Source: Mnemiopsis leidyi (taxonomy: Eukaryota; Ctenophora; Tentaculata; Lobata; Bolinopsidae). Taken from it: a stretch of 64,000 nt of DNA. Shown here one piece after another: positions 26,097 through 37,606 of the stretch. How positions within the stretch are numbered: the stretch's first letter is position 1; each line of letters opens with the position of its first letter. The DNA lies in NCBI GenBank assembly GCA_000226015.1, contig JH152902.1, positions 146,489 to 210,488 of the forward strand. The letters run 5' to 3'. The position numbers and the translations under genes are program-made. The notes below the pieces were generated by a model that saw nothing but the letters and a program-made list of their open reading frames with translations, did no database searches and was not told the DNA's origin.

Positions 26097-26984
26097 GTAA
26101 GTTCCTTTTAGTTGATTTAGAAAATCGTATCTGGGATTTGACTAGGTTTGATTATTCTGATAAAATCACGATCATGATGAATTGACCATCCATTAGCTAT
26201 AAAATAGCGACCTTTTAAAAATCTACAACAATTTGATAACTAATAATTCCCCACAATTCTCCCCCTCTTAGTGTTACTCAGTCAATGACTTATTAACTAT
26301 GAGGACTATTTGAGCTAGTTGTCTGGTCCAGTTAGGGGCAAATCTGCCGGCTGGCATCTCCAATTGAAAACATCTTTATCTTTAGCTTTGTGAACGGTAT
26401 TTGTGGAAGGTCATGTCGCAAATTTTTAAAATTTGTAAACCCTCCTATCAATACATATTTGTATTATCGGTGGTCAAATTCTCTTGCATGGTCTACCTGA
26501 CATAGCAAAACCTGAAGAAAGACCAATACAAAAGTAAAGTTTGAGAACTGAGTGAAAATTTTGTAACCTCCCGTTCTCTATTCTTTTATTATGATACGAC
26601 ATCACAATAGCAATTTGATCTTTATATAATGTATTATGATAATTCCGTATTATGATAAAAAAATATAATAATCTAATCTCCTTACTGAAACGAGCTCCCT
26701 CTGACCACTCATTTCTTTGTAACCCTGTCTGAATACAAGCGATCCCCTTTGAATAAACATCAGCATCTAGCGTCGACGGTTGTGTTATTCTATTCTACAC
26801 TTACCCACTTTCATACTCTACATGGCTCCAGATGTCTTACATTTCGACCATTTTTACTTCTAAACTGTTTAGGAGAGACGTCTACCACACTTGCAATCTT
26901 GCATTCTTCAGTTTTTATCGATGTGAAAGTCTGAAAGTTAATCTCTGATAGCAGCAAGTAGTTATTAATTAAGTCTCATTCTTC
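26097..26984. other. Intron-like DNA
   Basis: AT-rich, no exon recognised. Follows the 25976 exon. Confidence 0.5.
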
Positions 26985-27269
26985 AAATTTAGTAATTTTG
27001 TTGATTTTCTCTGTAGACTAAAAATGCGTTTTTTAGGAAATTTTTCCTCAAATATTTCGAACTGACACGTTAATATTCATTAACTCAAATTATTTTTTTA
27101 ATTGTAGTTGTTGAAAGTATCAAAATTATTATTTTTACTTTTAACAACTTCAATTAAATAAATAATTTGAGTAAATGGATATAAACGAGTCAGTTCAAAA
27201 TAATTGAAAAAAGCTTCCTAAAAACGCATTTTCAAGTCTACAGAGAAAATCAACAAAGTTACTAAATCT
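26985..27269. mobile_element. Fold-back / MITE-like element with long inverted repeats
   Basis: The left arm (from aaatttagtaattttgttga, through ttttctctgtagact, to attaactcaaattatttt) is matched in reverse complement by the right arm ending agaaaatcaacaaagttact at about 27263. Arms are about 120 bp and imperfect; the loop is short and AT-rich. No open frame, so a non-autonomous element or a plain fold-back. Target-site duplication not clear. Confidence 0.7.
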
Positions 27270-27399
27270 AAAAGTTTATGTTATGCAGTGGAAGCTTCTT
27301 ACCCACTAAAAGTTTCTACTCTCACAAACTCTACCTCAGGAACTCTACCTCAGGAACTCTACCAAGTCTTCACTCGGCAATTTTATAGCCTGTTGCGAC

Positions 27400-28063
27400 A
27401 CACACAGTATTAACTCCGCACTATAAGTAGTAGTATTGTTGCGACCGTGCAACGTCCTCAGTCGGCACTATAAAGCTAGTATTGCTTGTTGCAACCATGC
27501 CAAGTCCTCACTAGGCACTAGAAAGCCATAAGTATTGCTTGTTTGGACCGTGCCAAGTCCTCAGTCAGCACTAGAGAGCCAATATTGCTTGTTGCGACCG
27601 TGCCAAGTCCTCACTCGGCACTAGAAAGCTAGTATTGCTTGTTACGACCGTGCCAAGTCCTCGCTCGGCACTAGAAAGCTAGTATTGCTTGTTACGACCG
27701 TGCCAAGTCCTCACTCGGCACTAGAAAGCCAGTATATTTCTTGTTGGGACCGTGCCAAGTCCTCACTCGGCACTAGAAAGCTAGTATTGCTTGTTGCGAC
27801 CGTGCCAAGTCCTCACTCGGCACTAGAAAGCCAGTATATTTCTTGTTGGGACCGTGCCAAGTCCTCACTCGGCACTAGAAAGCCAATATTGCTTGTTGGG
27901 ACCGTGCCAAATCCTTACTCGGCACTAGAAAGCCAGTAATGCTTGTTGCGACCGTGCCAAATCCTCACTCGGCACTAGTAAGCCAGTATTGCTTGTTGCG
28001 ACCGTGCCAAATCCTTACTCGGCACTAGAAAGCCAGTATATTTCTTGTTGGGACCGTGCCAAC
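27400..28063. repeat. 50-53 bp minisatellite, each unit with an internal hairpin
   Basis: About 12 units of gttgcgaccgtgccaagtcc tcactcggcactagaaagc(c/t)agtattgctt. In each unit GTGCCAAGT and ACTCGGCAC can pair (one mismatch) around a 4-nt loop. Two length variants (agtattgctt, agtatatttctt) are intermixed. Confidence 0.92.
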
Positions 28064-28332
28064 AAACGACCTGTTCCCCGCACTGATGAGGGCGTTTCAA
28101 CGCGGCCTACTACACGATCTGTATGACCTGTTGTCTCTCGTCCTCGATTTTCAGTGGCTTTCAACCTCCGCCGTGTGGTCTGTGCCTGGATTCTACCGCC
28201 ACCGCCTTTACCTGGGATATATAAGTACTTTATAATTGTCGCGATCTCGGCCTGCCAGTGTGTCAGCGGAAATTTCGTGACTTCAGTTTGTTGAATTTTC
28301 GTTTCGTCCGTGCAGAAGTTGGTTTTAATGAG

Positions 28333-28381
28333 ATGGCAGCTCGTTTTGATGATTTGGACTTGGAGAAATTTGTTGGAGATA
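28333..28381 (+). CDS. Candidate short first exon beginning MAARFDDLDL
   Basis: ATG (tgagATGG) opens MAARFDDLDLEKFVGDI; a weak donor gtggga would leave in phase 1, otherwise the frame stops four codons later. It resembles the MAARSAQDFL... exon at 14115 in its first residues and acidic/Leu pattern. Upstream DNA (28070-28320) is GC-richer and non-repetitive, possibly a promoter. Confidence 0.25.
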
Positions 28382-30180
28382 TTGGTGGGATTAATTAAAC
28401 TTTAACCGGGGTTAATTGTTTAATTATACGTTGAGACACCGCCTCAGTGCGACATGAAACTTAGCTCATTTGTATATCTCTACAGAATTAGCATAATGAA
28501 CCTCGACCCTGCGTCCCTGCTGTATCTTCTCGAGAGAAGTCGATCAGTGCTCATACTAACAGTTAATACTATCGTTGTGTCGTTTAACCAAAGTACCAGC
28601 ACTATTACTGTTCATATTACCACCCTGCCTTCATGGCACTACACTATGTACCATGTTAGTTACCTTAGTAACCGTCTTAGTAACCTTAGTGACCCGGTGA
28701 AACTTGTCTCCAGTGAAAAGAAAACCGGGAGATCGTCTCGGAAGAGACGAGAAACCCTGGTCTTTATGTATTTACCGAGTCAAAAGTGGCCACTTCTCCA
28801 ACGACAACGTTCTACGCTGTATCGATATAAGTGTTCTGGTTCTGCTGCAGCTTTCTGGACTTTGAAGTTTGAACTGCTCTCGTTCGTAATTACTTGATTT
28901 ACCGTGGTAGATCACGGTCTTGTGAAGTGAAACGTGCCCTAAATTCTTTCGATTGCGGGTAATCAAATAGACCGTAACTATAATTAGAGTCTGTAGATCA
29001 GATTAGACTGCACTGTCCTACAATGTATTTCCATGGCATTAGCGGGACGGTATTTACTCATTTTGTTATCTGCTTTATAACTTTACAGCAGTGCAAGCTA
29101 ACATTTGACATGGTTCATTATGTTTTCATTTTGCATTTCAGTATTAAGATCCGTCTGAACCTTTGCTAAGGCTCGGGCTATAACGTAGGCGTGTAATCTA
29201 TTTTCCTGCTCATTTTGACGTTAGATTTTATTCTAAGAGCAGATTAAATGGGGCTGAACAATGGAATTACACCTGGGACTAGGGGTACCGCTATAAGCCT
29301 TTCCTTCACCTTTAGGTACCTTGTATTAGAGAGCAGCAAAACATTGTTTATAGCATGTTAGTGTGCTTGGATTCGCCTTGTACCTCCACAATTTTGCAGA
29401 GGTTGTCGATTGCTTACTAATGATATAGTTCGCGTTTCTTTAATGATGTGCTAAATTTTGATGTTTTAAAGCTGAGTGTGGTTTGTCGTGAGATTTTGGA
29501 ACGGACCGCACTTCTGCTAAAACTGAAGGTGTTCGATTTTCTACTAAATATTTGTCGCACTATTAGCTCTTTTTGTACTCTCATCTACCTTTTTATTCTA
29601 TCCGATATTGTGGGCCTTATAACCAAGTCTATCCGCGATAAACATTTCAATTTACAATTACAGCTTAATCTTAGGATCATTTACACCACCACCAGCTGCT
29701 GGAAGTTTCAAAGACAATGATACCGCGAAAAGAAACGCGGAGATCACCATGATTTCTTCATAGTAGACACCAACTTTCTGCTTTTAGAACTATTTTTAAC
29801 TCTGAACTACAACTCGATCTGTTATCACAATCTGGACATACTCCTTTAAAGCTTTTAAAGAAATCAAAGAAGTTTTCGATTTCAATCAGTACAAGCAGAG
29901 TATAAATTGGAAATCATTGAAATAGACGAAAATTTTTTGGCTATTTGAAAGAAGATCCGGATATATTTCTTAAGCTCTTAAGACAACTGATAAATTTTAT
30001 AAGATCCTGAATCGGAAAATATACTGATACTGAAGTAGGATAAAATCTGAAGCGTTTGACGTTTGTTTCAAAAAAAGTTGCTCACCTTTGTCATTACGGC
30101 TGACCTTGATCATCGACAAAACAATTGTCCTATCTCGAAAAGAAGATTGAGATAAGAAACATCCTTGATTCCTCGCCAAG
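28382..30180. other. Non-coding or undetermined
   Basis: + frames at 28454-28897 and 29448-29720 lack splice or domain support. Nothing recognised with confidence. Confidence 0.45.
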
Positions 30181-30245
30181 ATGAAGAGTTCTATGTACAG
30201 AAATGTTAATCGTTCCTGTGTCCGTCCTCGATTCTCAGATTCCAG
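30181..30245 (+). CDS. Candidate first exon, MKSSMYRNVNRS (phase 2 exit)
   Basis: ATG in good context (caagATGA) with an in-frame TGA upstream opens MKSSMYRNVNRSCVRPRFSD S and leaves in phase 2 at TTCCAG|gtaaat. Joined to the Kv exon at 54107 the junction would read DSRARRMNAN. It is short and basic with two Tyr/Cys-type residues near the tip; a plausible alternative cytoplasmic N-terminus. Confidence 0.45.
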
Positions 30246-31080
30246 GTAAATTAGCTCGTTCTCTTTTCCTTACTTATTTTCAATTGTTCGATATTATTTA
30301 GCTTGTTGCACAAGATATTTGACGCTTAAGTAATGAGTATATTTATTGCTTATGATATACTTAGTAGAAACTAAAAAATAACTAAATTTGAGCTTGACGG
30401 AAAACGGAAATTTGAGTCTCGCCCCATGGACGGATTGAGTGAGAGCATTTTTTTCTTTACAACAAACTGAAAATTTTGGAACCCTTTTCAGCAAAATGTT
30501 TTAACAAAATTAAACAAATTACTCGTTCTGTAGAGCGAGCTAGTGACACCGGTAACCTAATAATTCGATATTCCTTACATTTACCGGTATTGAAAGTCAC
30601 CTAGCCATGACTCATTTCAGCAGGACTTCTCAGATCCCTGTCCTTGGATGTTCTAGTCTTTGTTATAATTCCGGGGCAATTCTGCTAGTTATGTTCCTTA
30701 TGTGAGATTGTGAGACATGCGACTTTTCACACTCCTACTCTGGCTACCGTAATATATTGGGAACTCAATTATTCTTCCCATTACACGCCTTTTGTGGACA
30801 TGTCACATGTCGGATTTCTGATCAGTGCCATGGCCAAGGTATTAGACTTGTTTTGTCAGTGTGAGCACTCCGAATAAATCGTTCATCGATTTCGGGATTT
30901 GCTTTGTCGTTTCCGTTTGTTTCCTTTGGATTTAAAATTTGCCAAATGAAGATGAAAAATGTTGCTTGTTAGATTGTAGTTTCAAGAAAACGGAGGACTT
31001 TGACTAAAGAGCTGTTAAGACTGAAAGAAAGCAGGGGACAATAGAGTTCAAGAAAGGAAGAGAAGCGGAACGGCTAAAGG

Positions 31081-31172
31081 ATGAGGTCCCATATCAAACA
31101 GAGACGATACTCAGCTACTGGAAGAATAGAAATGTACAATTCTGGAAATTCACTTAAAGACTTTTACAAGGC
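31081..31172 (+). CDS. Candidate first exon, MRSHIKQRRYSA (phase 2 exit)
   Basis: ATG after an in-frame TAA opens MRSHIKQRRYSATGRIEMYN then SGNSLKDFYK and leaves in phase 2 at a consensus gtaagt. The first ten residues carry a dense Arg/Lys cluster. Same exit phase as the other proposed N-terminal exons. Not recognised from any named family. Confidence 0.45.
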
Positions 31173-31579
31173 GTAAGTTTTTATTTGGTTTTTGTAATCA
31201 ACAGTTAAAATAAATTAAGTTTTTGTTACCGGTTTATAATACACAAAAGAAGTTTCGCAAATTTTTGATCAATGGCTCATTTAATTATGGAGCTCCTACT
31301 ATTGATGTATTGCAATAGTGCTGATATAATGGTCACACATCTGTTAAGATTATCATAATGAAGTATATCAATAGGGTCACAATGAAATATTCACCATCAA
31401 GAGGTAGTAATTGGTGATTTGATGAATAGATACAGATAGGCATGCACACGAACAATGCTCTTCATAATAATTAGCCACAAATGACTTTCTGTCTGGCAAC
31501 CACCATGAAGCTATATCGGCCTCTTTGACACAGGCGGAATCTTACCGATGACAATTCATCTATATCACCTTACTGATAC

Positions 31580-33720
31580 GTGGTAGCTAGTGTCGTTGTC
31601 AAGCTGTTACTGTCAGTGTCACAGTGGCGAGAGCGTTGCAGCCATCTTGTTGCTTCATTGACTGTTGAAATGGTCGGTACATCATGTAATTGTTAGTATT
31701 CGTATGGTTGCAATTCCGACATTTACCACCATTTTTCATGAACTAACTGTATAAAACGGTTGTTGAGTAACTGTGAAGAAGCCTCCCAGCTTCATATAAA
31801 GCAAATATCCGGTTGATGCCCAATTTTAACTGCCTTGGGTATATCTTTTCTATGAAAACTTCTTTTATTGTGATTGTACAATCATAATTATTACATTTTT
31901 TCGAGTAAGCAAACGATTTTATTATACATCAAAACTCAAAAGGTTATTGTATGAGTCAGATTTGTGGTTTTATCTAGAGGTAATGGGGTCTTTAAAAATT
32001 ATTTTTCCCAATAACTTATCCAATTCATAAGATGTTTCATAAGTTAAAACTGCCTAAGCAATTAAGTTGTAGTTGAAAACAGCCAACCTGAGCCCTCTGC
32101 TGCACTACTACTATACGCCTAAATTTTCTTACTTTGTCTTGTGGTTTGTAAAATTAGATTAGCTGATCTATAAAGTAGTTCTCTATCTGCCAAGCAGTAG
32201 TACCTTTCTCAGCATTATTTGACTTCAGGTCAGCCTGAAAAACCGAAATTTCTTAATTTTTCGCCATTACTTTTCATAAAGCCCGCCTCTCCCTCTGTTT
32301 TGTCAGTGCAAATCTGAGTAGTGAGTACTCCAAGCAAACTTGGCCTCCCTTGTAACGATGTAAGGTTTTCCTCTCCACGATAAGGAACGCCTTGTCTACA
32401 GCAAGTCTCTCCGAACAGGAATTTCGTTATACCCCCGCTACACCTTCTAAGTCTAACTAAACAGGTTATAATCACTCCCGGTGACCGACAACTAAGAACC
32501 AATCAATCCCGGTTCCCACAGGGATCACCTGACTAGATGTAATTAGTGACGTTTCATTTGTAATGTGATCCACTAGCTTTGGTGGGATTCAGGTGGATAT
32601 CTGAGAACCAACTTAAGATGTAAGAACCTGGGTAGGTTTTACTCCTTCTCGGTAAGTATTCTAACGTAGCAGGCTTTTTTCTTGTCTTCTTTTATAGGTA
32701 GCGGTAACAGGTAAGCCCTAGATACATGATATTACGTCTGAGGTCTAACTTATTTCTATCAGCTGTTATGGATGCAGAAGTCAGGATGGTAACAAGTCCA
32801 TAGTGATCGCTCTGGAAGACTCAGCGAAACAAATAAATCACGCCAGATCAAACGCCAGATCAAACGTCATACGAATAATTGAGACGTTGTTAAAACTTAT
32901 AAGTGAGCTTGAGACGAGGCTGAAACTAAGTGAGCTTGACAATGAACACATCCCAGCTCGGATCCATCCTTAACCGGATGTTTGCACTGGACGGACCACA
33001 GCGACGTGCGTTTAGCGACCAAGGACGACGTCGTCCTCCTCGCCCTCTTAAAAGGAGCTTGCGAAGAGGAATCATTACTCCGATAGTATCTCGACCAATC
33101 CAACCTTCAAAGGGGTATCCTGCTGAAGAAGACACCAGTGTCGACTTAAGTTCATCGGGAAGTTCGCTAAACTCACGACCTTACTCCTATCCTTCTACAT
33201 CGGCCACTGCTGGTTCTAAAAAGAAACGTCCACGTTCTTTGTATACTCCGGAGAGAGTGAAAAGAAACTCGGTCTATGACAAGAACACGTCCCTGGTAAC
33301 CACTACCAAGACTATCATGACAGCGTGAGTTGATTTTTGTGTTCTTGACATGAATTAGGATCATTTGAGATGAAAATTCTTTACACGCTTTCTGCTGTAA
33401 CAAGATTGGGACCCTTACACCTATTTATGATAGAAAGCTAAAAAGTTGGTTTTTAAACACATTGCTTACAGCCTTACAAGTCTTTATGTAAACGTCCAAA
33501 CAGACATAGAACAAGTGATTCTATCCTATCCCTATTCTATACTGCACGTGTAAAAAGAATCAAAGTTTTTAGTATTTTGTTTGATGGTGAGGTGAAGATT
33601 GGCGATACTTTATGTATAAAAATAATTTTCCTGGAAGAACTAAGTCTCCCTATCGAATTAAAACTAACACTTATGAATAAAAGTACAAGATATTAGACCA
33701 TGAGTTTGATCTATTAGATG
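31580..33720 (+). repeat. Segmental duplication, copy 1 (contains exon 32942-33324)
   Basis: Homologous blocks are shared in the same order with copy 2 (about 33950-35650). Examples are gccatcttgttgcttc against gccatctttttgcttc, the block around cctgagccctctgctgc (32090 and 34545), ctaaacaggttataatca (32456 and 34864), the coding exon, and gacatagaacaagtgattct after it. Edges are approximate because the copies have diverged and carry indels. Confidence 0.8.
32931..33324 (+). CDS. Candidate N-terminal exon, MNTSQ copy (phase 1 to 2)
   Basis: ATG at 32942 opens a 127-residue segment: MNTSQLGSILNRMFALDGPQ, an Arg/Pro-rich block (RRRPPRPLKRSLRRG), a Ser-rich middle, then GSKKKRPRSLYTPERVKRNS and a further 18 residues ending at donor gtgagt in phase 2. 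It is paralogous to the 34943 exon: the first 12 residues and the last 20 of the shared part are nearly identical, the middle divergent, which implies selection on the two ends. The 54-bp tail before the donor is absent from the paralogue. The amphipathic start and basic body suggest a cytoplasmic N-terminal domain; no named domain recognised. Confidence 0.6.
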
Positions 33721-34931
33721 TATTACAGTTTCCTACAGCGCCAATGGCACCAATTCTACTTAATCAATCATTATAAAGCATATAAATGGGGAAACAATAG
33801 AATAATCAGAAGGGTAATTGAGTAATAGATATAGATACGTATGGAACACAAATAATGATTTCAATGAGCCAGAAGTCACGCCGTTTCTGTCAATCGGCAT
33901 GAAGTTTTATATCGACCCTTTTTTACGTTTGCGGAATCTCTCATGTGACTTATCTGGAACACCAAACTTTTTGTCACTGCCATTGATATTGTCACTCTGT
34001 GGAGCCATCTTTTTGCTTCCTTGACTTTTAGAGTGGTCGGTTATTGGTTAACCTTGAAATCGGTATCATTTGTATGGTCGCAGTATAACCGACAGTCGTG
34101 TTCATGTACTGACTGATACAGGGTTTTTGGCTTAAGCTCGTAAGAACCCTCCTAATTTCAAAATGTAAGATGTCCAGTTGATGCCCAATCATTAATTCCA
34201 TTTGCTTTCAGTTAATATTTTCTACCATAACTAGCTTTCTATGAAAATTGTACAAAAATTAGTTTATTACAATAAATATTGGCTCATAATTGTGCCAACA
34301 TTTAATTTTAGACTACAATATTTTGTATAAGCCAATAACCATTACGTAAGTATCCATCAAACGATTATTTCAAAATCTTATTTAGGTTTCACAGGTATTC
34401 AGGTTTGTGGTCTTATCTAGAGGTATCAAGTATTAAGGTCTTTGAAAATCATTCCTCTCAACTTATCCATCGCATCAGATAAACTTCAAAACTGCCTTAG
34501 CAATTAGGTTGTAGCGGAAAACAAAATTGCCCAGATCAGCAGCCAACCTGAGCCCTCTGCTGCACTACTACTATACGCCTAAATTTCTTACTTTGTCTTG
34601 TGGTTAGCAGGATTAAATTAGCTGATCTATTATGTAGTTCTCTATCTGCCCAGCAGTAGTACTGTTCTCTGCACTGCATGACTCTAGAGTCCAGGCCGGC
34701 CTTAAAAACTGTTTTAGAGCCCGCCTCTCCCTTTTCTTTCAAACTTGTCTGATTTTGTAAGATGTACGTTTTCCTCTCCACAATAAGGAACGCTTTGTCT
34801 ACAGCGAGTCTCTCCGAACAGGAATTCTGCCATACTTCCGCTACACCTTCAAAGTAAGTCTAACTAAACAGGTTATAATCAGTGATATCACCGAGCATCA
34901 TAACAATAATTGATACATTTCTAAAATTTAG

Positions 34932-35256
34932 AGAGCTTTGCAATGAACACTGCACAATTCGGATCCATCCTAAACCGGTTGACAGCTCAAGAGGAGCCCC
35001 AGCGGCGTATCTTCAGCAACGAAGGACGACGACGACGTATCTCTCGTCCTCTGAAGAGAAGCTTGCGAGGAGGCATCCTCGTTCTACCTTACCAACTTGC
35101 AACGGAGTACTCAGCTGGAAAAGGTACAATAGGAGACTTGAAGGGGGGTGAGCTAGATTCACGATCTAAGTCAAATCCCTCTGTTTCTACTTCTGCTGGT
35201 TCCAAAAAGAAACGTCTTCGTTCTTCTTACACTCCGGAGAGAGTGAAAAGAAACTC
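34932..35256 (+). CDS. Candidate N-terminal exon, MNTAQ copy (phase 1 to 2)
   Basis: ATG at 34943 opens a 104-residue segment: MNTAQFGSILNRLTAQEEPQ, RRRRISRPLKRSLRGG, a variable middle, then GSKKKRLRSSYTPERVKRNS, leaving at gtgagt in phase 2. Acceptor aaatttag. It keeps the same phase, start and C-terminal block as the paralogue at 32942. Good evidence for a functional coding exon rather than a chance frame, because substitutions between the copies leave the reading frame and ends intact. Confidence 0.6.
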
Positions 35257-35279
35257 GTGAGTTGATTTTAGTGCTTACA

Positions 35280-35420
35280 GTTATAATAATGTTATTGTTA
35301 TGTTATTATTATGTTATAATTGTGTTATTCTTATGTTATTATTATGTTATAATTATGTTATTATAATGTTATTATTATGTTATTATTATGTTATCATTAT
35401 GTTATTATTATGTTATAATC
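35280..35420. repeat. Low-complexity TTATTATG-type repeat
   Basis: Mixed units ttatgttattat/ttataattatg directly after the donor of the 34943 exon. Confidence 0.9.
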
Positions 35421-35518
35421 AAGGTTACACGCATCCTGCTGTGAAAAGGATTATTCAAGGTGGGTATCAGAAATTCAGTCCTTCAAATCACCATCTTTTA
35501 TTTCATGATAGGAAACCT

Positions 35519-36685
35519 AACAGTCAGGTTTATTAAACACTACCCACAAGTCTCCAAACAGACATAGAGCAAGTGATTCTTTTCTATAACAGTCGGGTTT
35601 ATTAAACACTACCCACATTTACCAGTCTCCAAACAGACATAGAGCAAGTGATTCTATTCTATAACAGTCAGGTTTATTAAACACTACCCACATTTACAAG
35701 TCTCCAAACAGACATAGAGCAAGTGATTCTATTCTATAACAGTCAGGTTTATTAAACACTACCCACATTTACAAGTCTCCAAACAGACATAGAGCAAGTG
35801 ATTCTATTCTATAACAGTCAGGTTTATTAAACACTACCCACATTTACAATCTCAGTAAACTATAGGTAATTATATAATATTAAATATAGGTAAAATTCAA
35901 CTAATCTTTGTTACCAATGTAGAAGAAGGAGGAAATGTATAGTCAGTCAGTCAGGAAAGAATGTCAGTTAAACTACAAGCAGTGACAACTGTCCAGTTCT
36001 TCTTCTTGTTGAACTTATGCTGTGTTTTTGGACTTTAGGTTAATTGAGTGGTCCCAGGCTTTCGACTNNNNNNNNNNNNNNNNNNNNNNNNNNNNNNNNN
36101 NNNNNNNNNNNNNNNNNNNNNNNNNNNNNNNNNNNNNNNNNNNNNNNNNNNNNNNNNNNNNNNNNNNNNNNNNNNNNNNNNNNNNNNNNNNNNNNNNNNN
36201 NNNNNNNNNNNNNNNNNNNNNNNNNNNNNNNNNNNNNNNNNNNNNNNNNNNNNNNNNNNNNNNNNNNNNNNNNNNNNNNNNNNNNNNNNNNNNNNNNNNN
36301 NNNNNNNNNNNNNNNNNNNNNNNNNNNNNNNNNNNNNNNNNNNNNNNNNNNNNNNNNNNNNNNNNNNNNNNNNNNNNNNNNNNNNNNNNNNNNNNNNNNN
36401 NNNNNNNNNNNNNNNNNNNNNNNNNNNNNNNNNNNNNNNNNNNNNNNNNNNNNNNNNNNNAGGTTTATTAAACACTTATACCCACATTTACAAGTCTCCA
36501 AACAGACATAGAGCAAGTGATTCTATTCTATAACAGTCAGGTTTATTAAACACTGCCCACATTTACAAGTCTCCAAACAGACATATAGAGCAAGTGATTC
36601 TATTCTATAACAGTCAGGTTTATTAAACACTACCCACATTTACAAGTCTCCAAACAGACATAGAGCAAGTGATTCTATTCTATAA
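35519..36685. repeat. 75-bp minisatellite interrupted by unique DNA and a gap of about 393 N
   Basis: Unit aacagtcaggtttattaaac... with starts at 35519, 35588, 35663, 35738 and 35813 (period 75, first unit 69). About 220 bp of other sequence (35850-36067) and Ns (36068-36460) follow, then three more units to 36685. The unit is an amplified piece of the segmental duplication tail: the single-copy form is at 33495-33540. Confidence 0.93.
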
Positions 36686-36689
36686 TACA

Positions 36690-37080
36690 CGTGTATTATG
36701 TTAAAAGTCTCAAAGTTTTAAGTTTTTTTTGATGGCAGAATCCTATCTAATTAACACCTATGATTAAAAGTCAAACATATGTGACCATGAGCAATTGAGA
36801 AAAGGTTTTTCCTGCGAAAGTGCGAAAAAGATCTTCTATAGTTGCCCCTAACCAGCCCTTCTTAAAACATAGCCTTTTATATTATTTTAACACACTTTCG
36901 AATTCCCAATTCGATGCACGTGTTTCAGGTCTAAACCCAGACAAAACCTAACGTATGTCAACTCTTGCAAAAAGTTCAAAAGTTTTTAGTTAGATGGCGA
37001 CACTGTAAAAAGAATGTGCACCGAAGTCGTCCTATCGAATTAACACTTACGAATAAAAGTCAAGGATATTAGACCATGGT
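36690..37080. repeat. Third, partial copies of the duplication tail
   Basis: cctatcgaattaacacttacgaataaaagt and nearby (written here in part) recur at 33650-33700, 36745-36790 and 37035-37075, with agttttta.tt.gatgg before them, so the tail is present about three times. Confidence 0.7.
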
Positions 37081-37538
37081 AGTTCGGATTTTTTTTCTTC
37101 GAACCGATCTTGTATATTTGTTTTTCTATAGTAACAGCCCATGTTTCACAAAGCCCCAACAAAACGCTGTCCAAAACGAGTTGATGGTTATGGTTAAGAG
37201 CACGATCAAGGGCTATGACAGTAACTCTGTGTAAACTTTTAAAGTGGGGCATTGCAGAGACCTTCCAAATGTGTAATCCACCCATAAGTAGCTCTATTAA
37301 AAGTCGTGTCAACGATAAAGAGGTTGTTTGTTCAAGGAGCTATACTTACAGGAAAGAATATTGGTATCGAGGTGGCACAATTTTAACCAAATATAATACA
37401 ACAAATCGATATCAGTTATTGAGGTTGTTATCGGCTCTACAAATATGACACAACTAACGCAAGTTGTAGGACAGCTTATAAAGCCTCTGACTATCTAGTG
37501 TCTATAAAGTGGTTAACGTTATTTCTCCTTATGTCTAG

Positions 37539-37606
37539 AACGTCCACTTTCATGACAACAGAGGAGCTGATAAATGTTAACGATCGATGGGATGGTCGGG
37601 AAGTCT
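37539..37606 (+). CDS. Possible alternative exon, MTTEELINVNDR (phase 2 to 1)
   Basis: Acceptor ctccttatgtctag; the frame reads TSTFMTTEELINVNDRWDGR EV and would leave in phase 1 at a weak donor gtaaac, otherwise it stops at TAG about 30 bases on. The phase pattern 2 to 1 equals that of Kv exon 54107, so it could replace it. Evidence is limited to splice signals and composition. Confidence 0.2.

Larger units (their letters stand above)
33950..35650 (+). repeat. Segmental duplication, copy 2 (contains exon 34943-35256)
   Basis: Second copy of the unit described at 31580-33720. It includes a conserved block of about 350 bp upstream of the exon (34530-34880) with no open frame in common, which may be a retained promoter or 5' untranslated region. 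Its 3' part has expanded into a 75-bp minisatellite, and a third partial copy of the tail lies at about 36690-37080. Confidence 0.8.

Noticed and set aside
27400-28063. Possible CRISPR-like array
   Set aside because: Units are contiguous with no unique spacers; it is a eukaryotic minisatellite.
36022-36533. Several open frames of about 150 codons
   Set aside because: They consist of the N gap; no sequence supports them.
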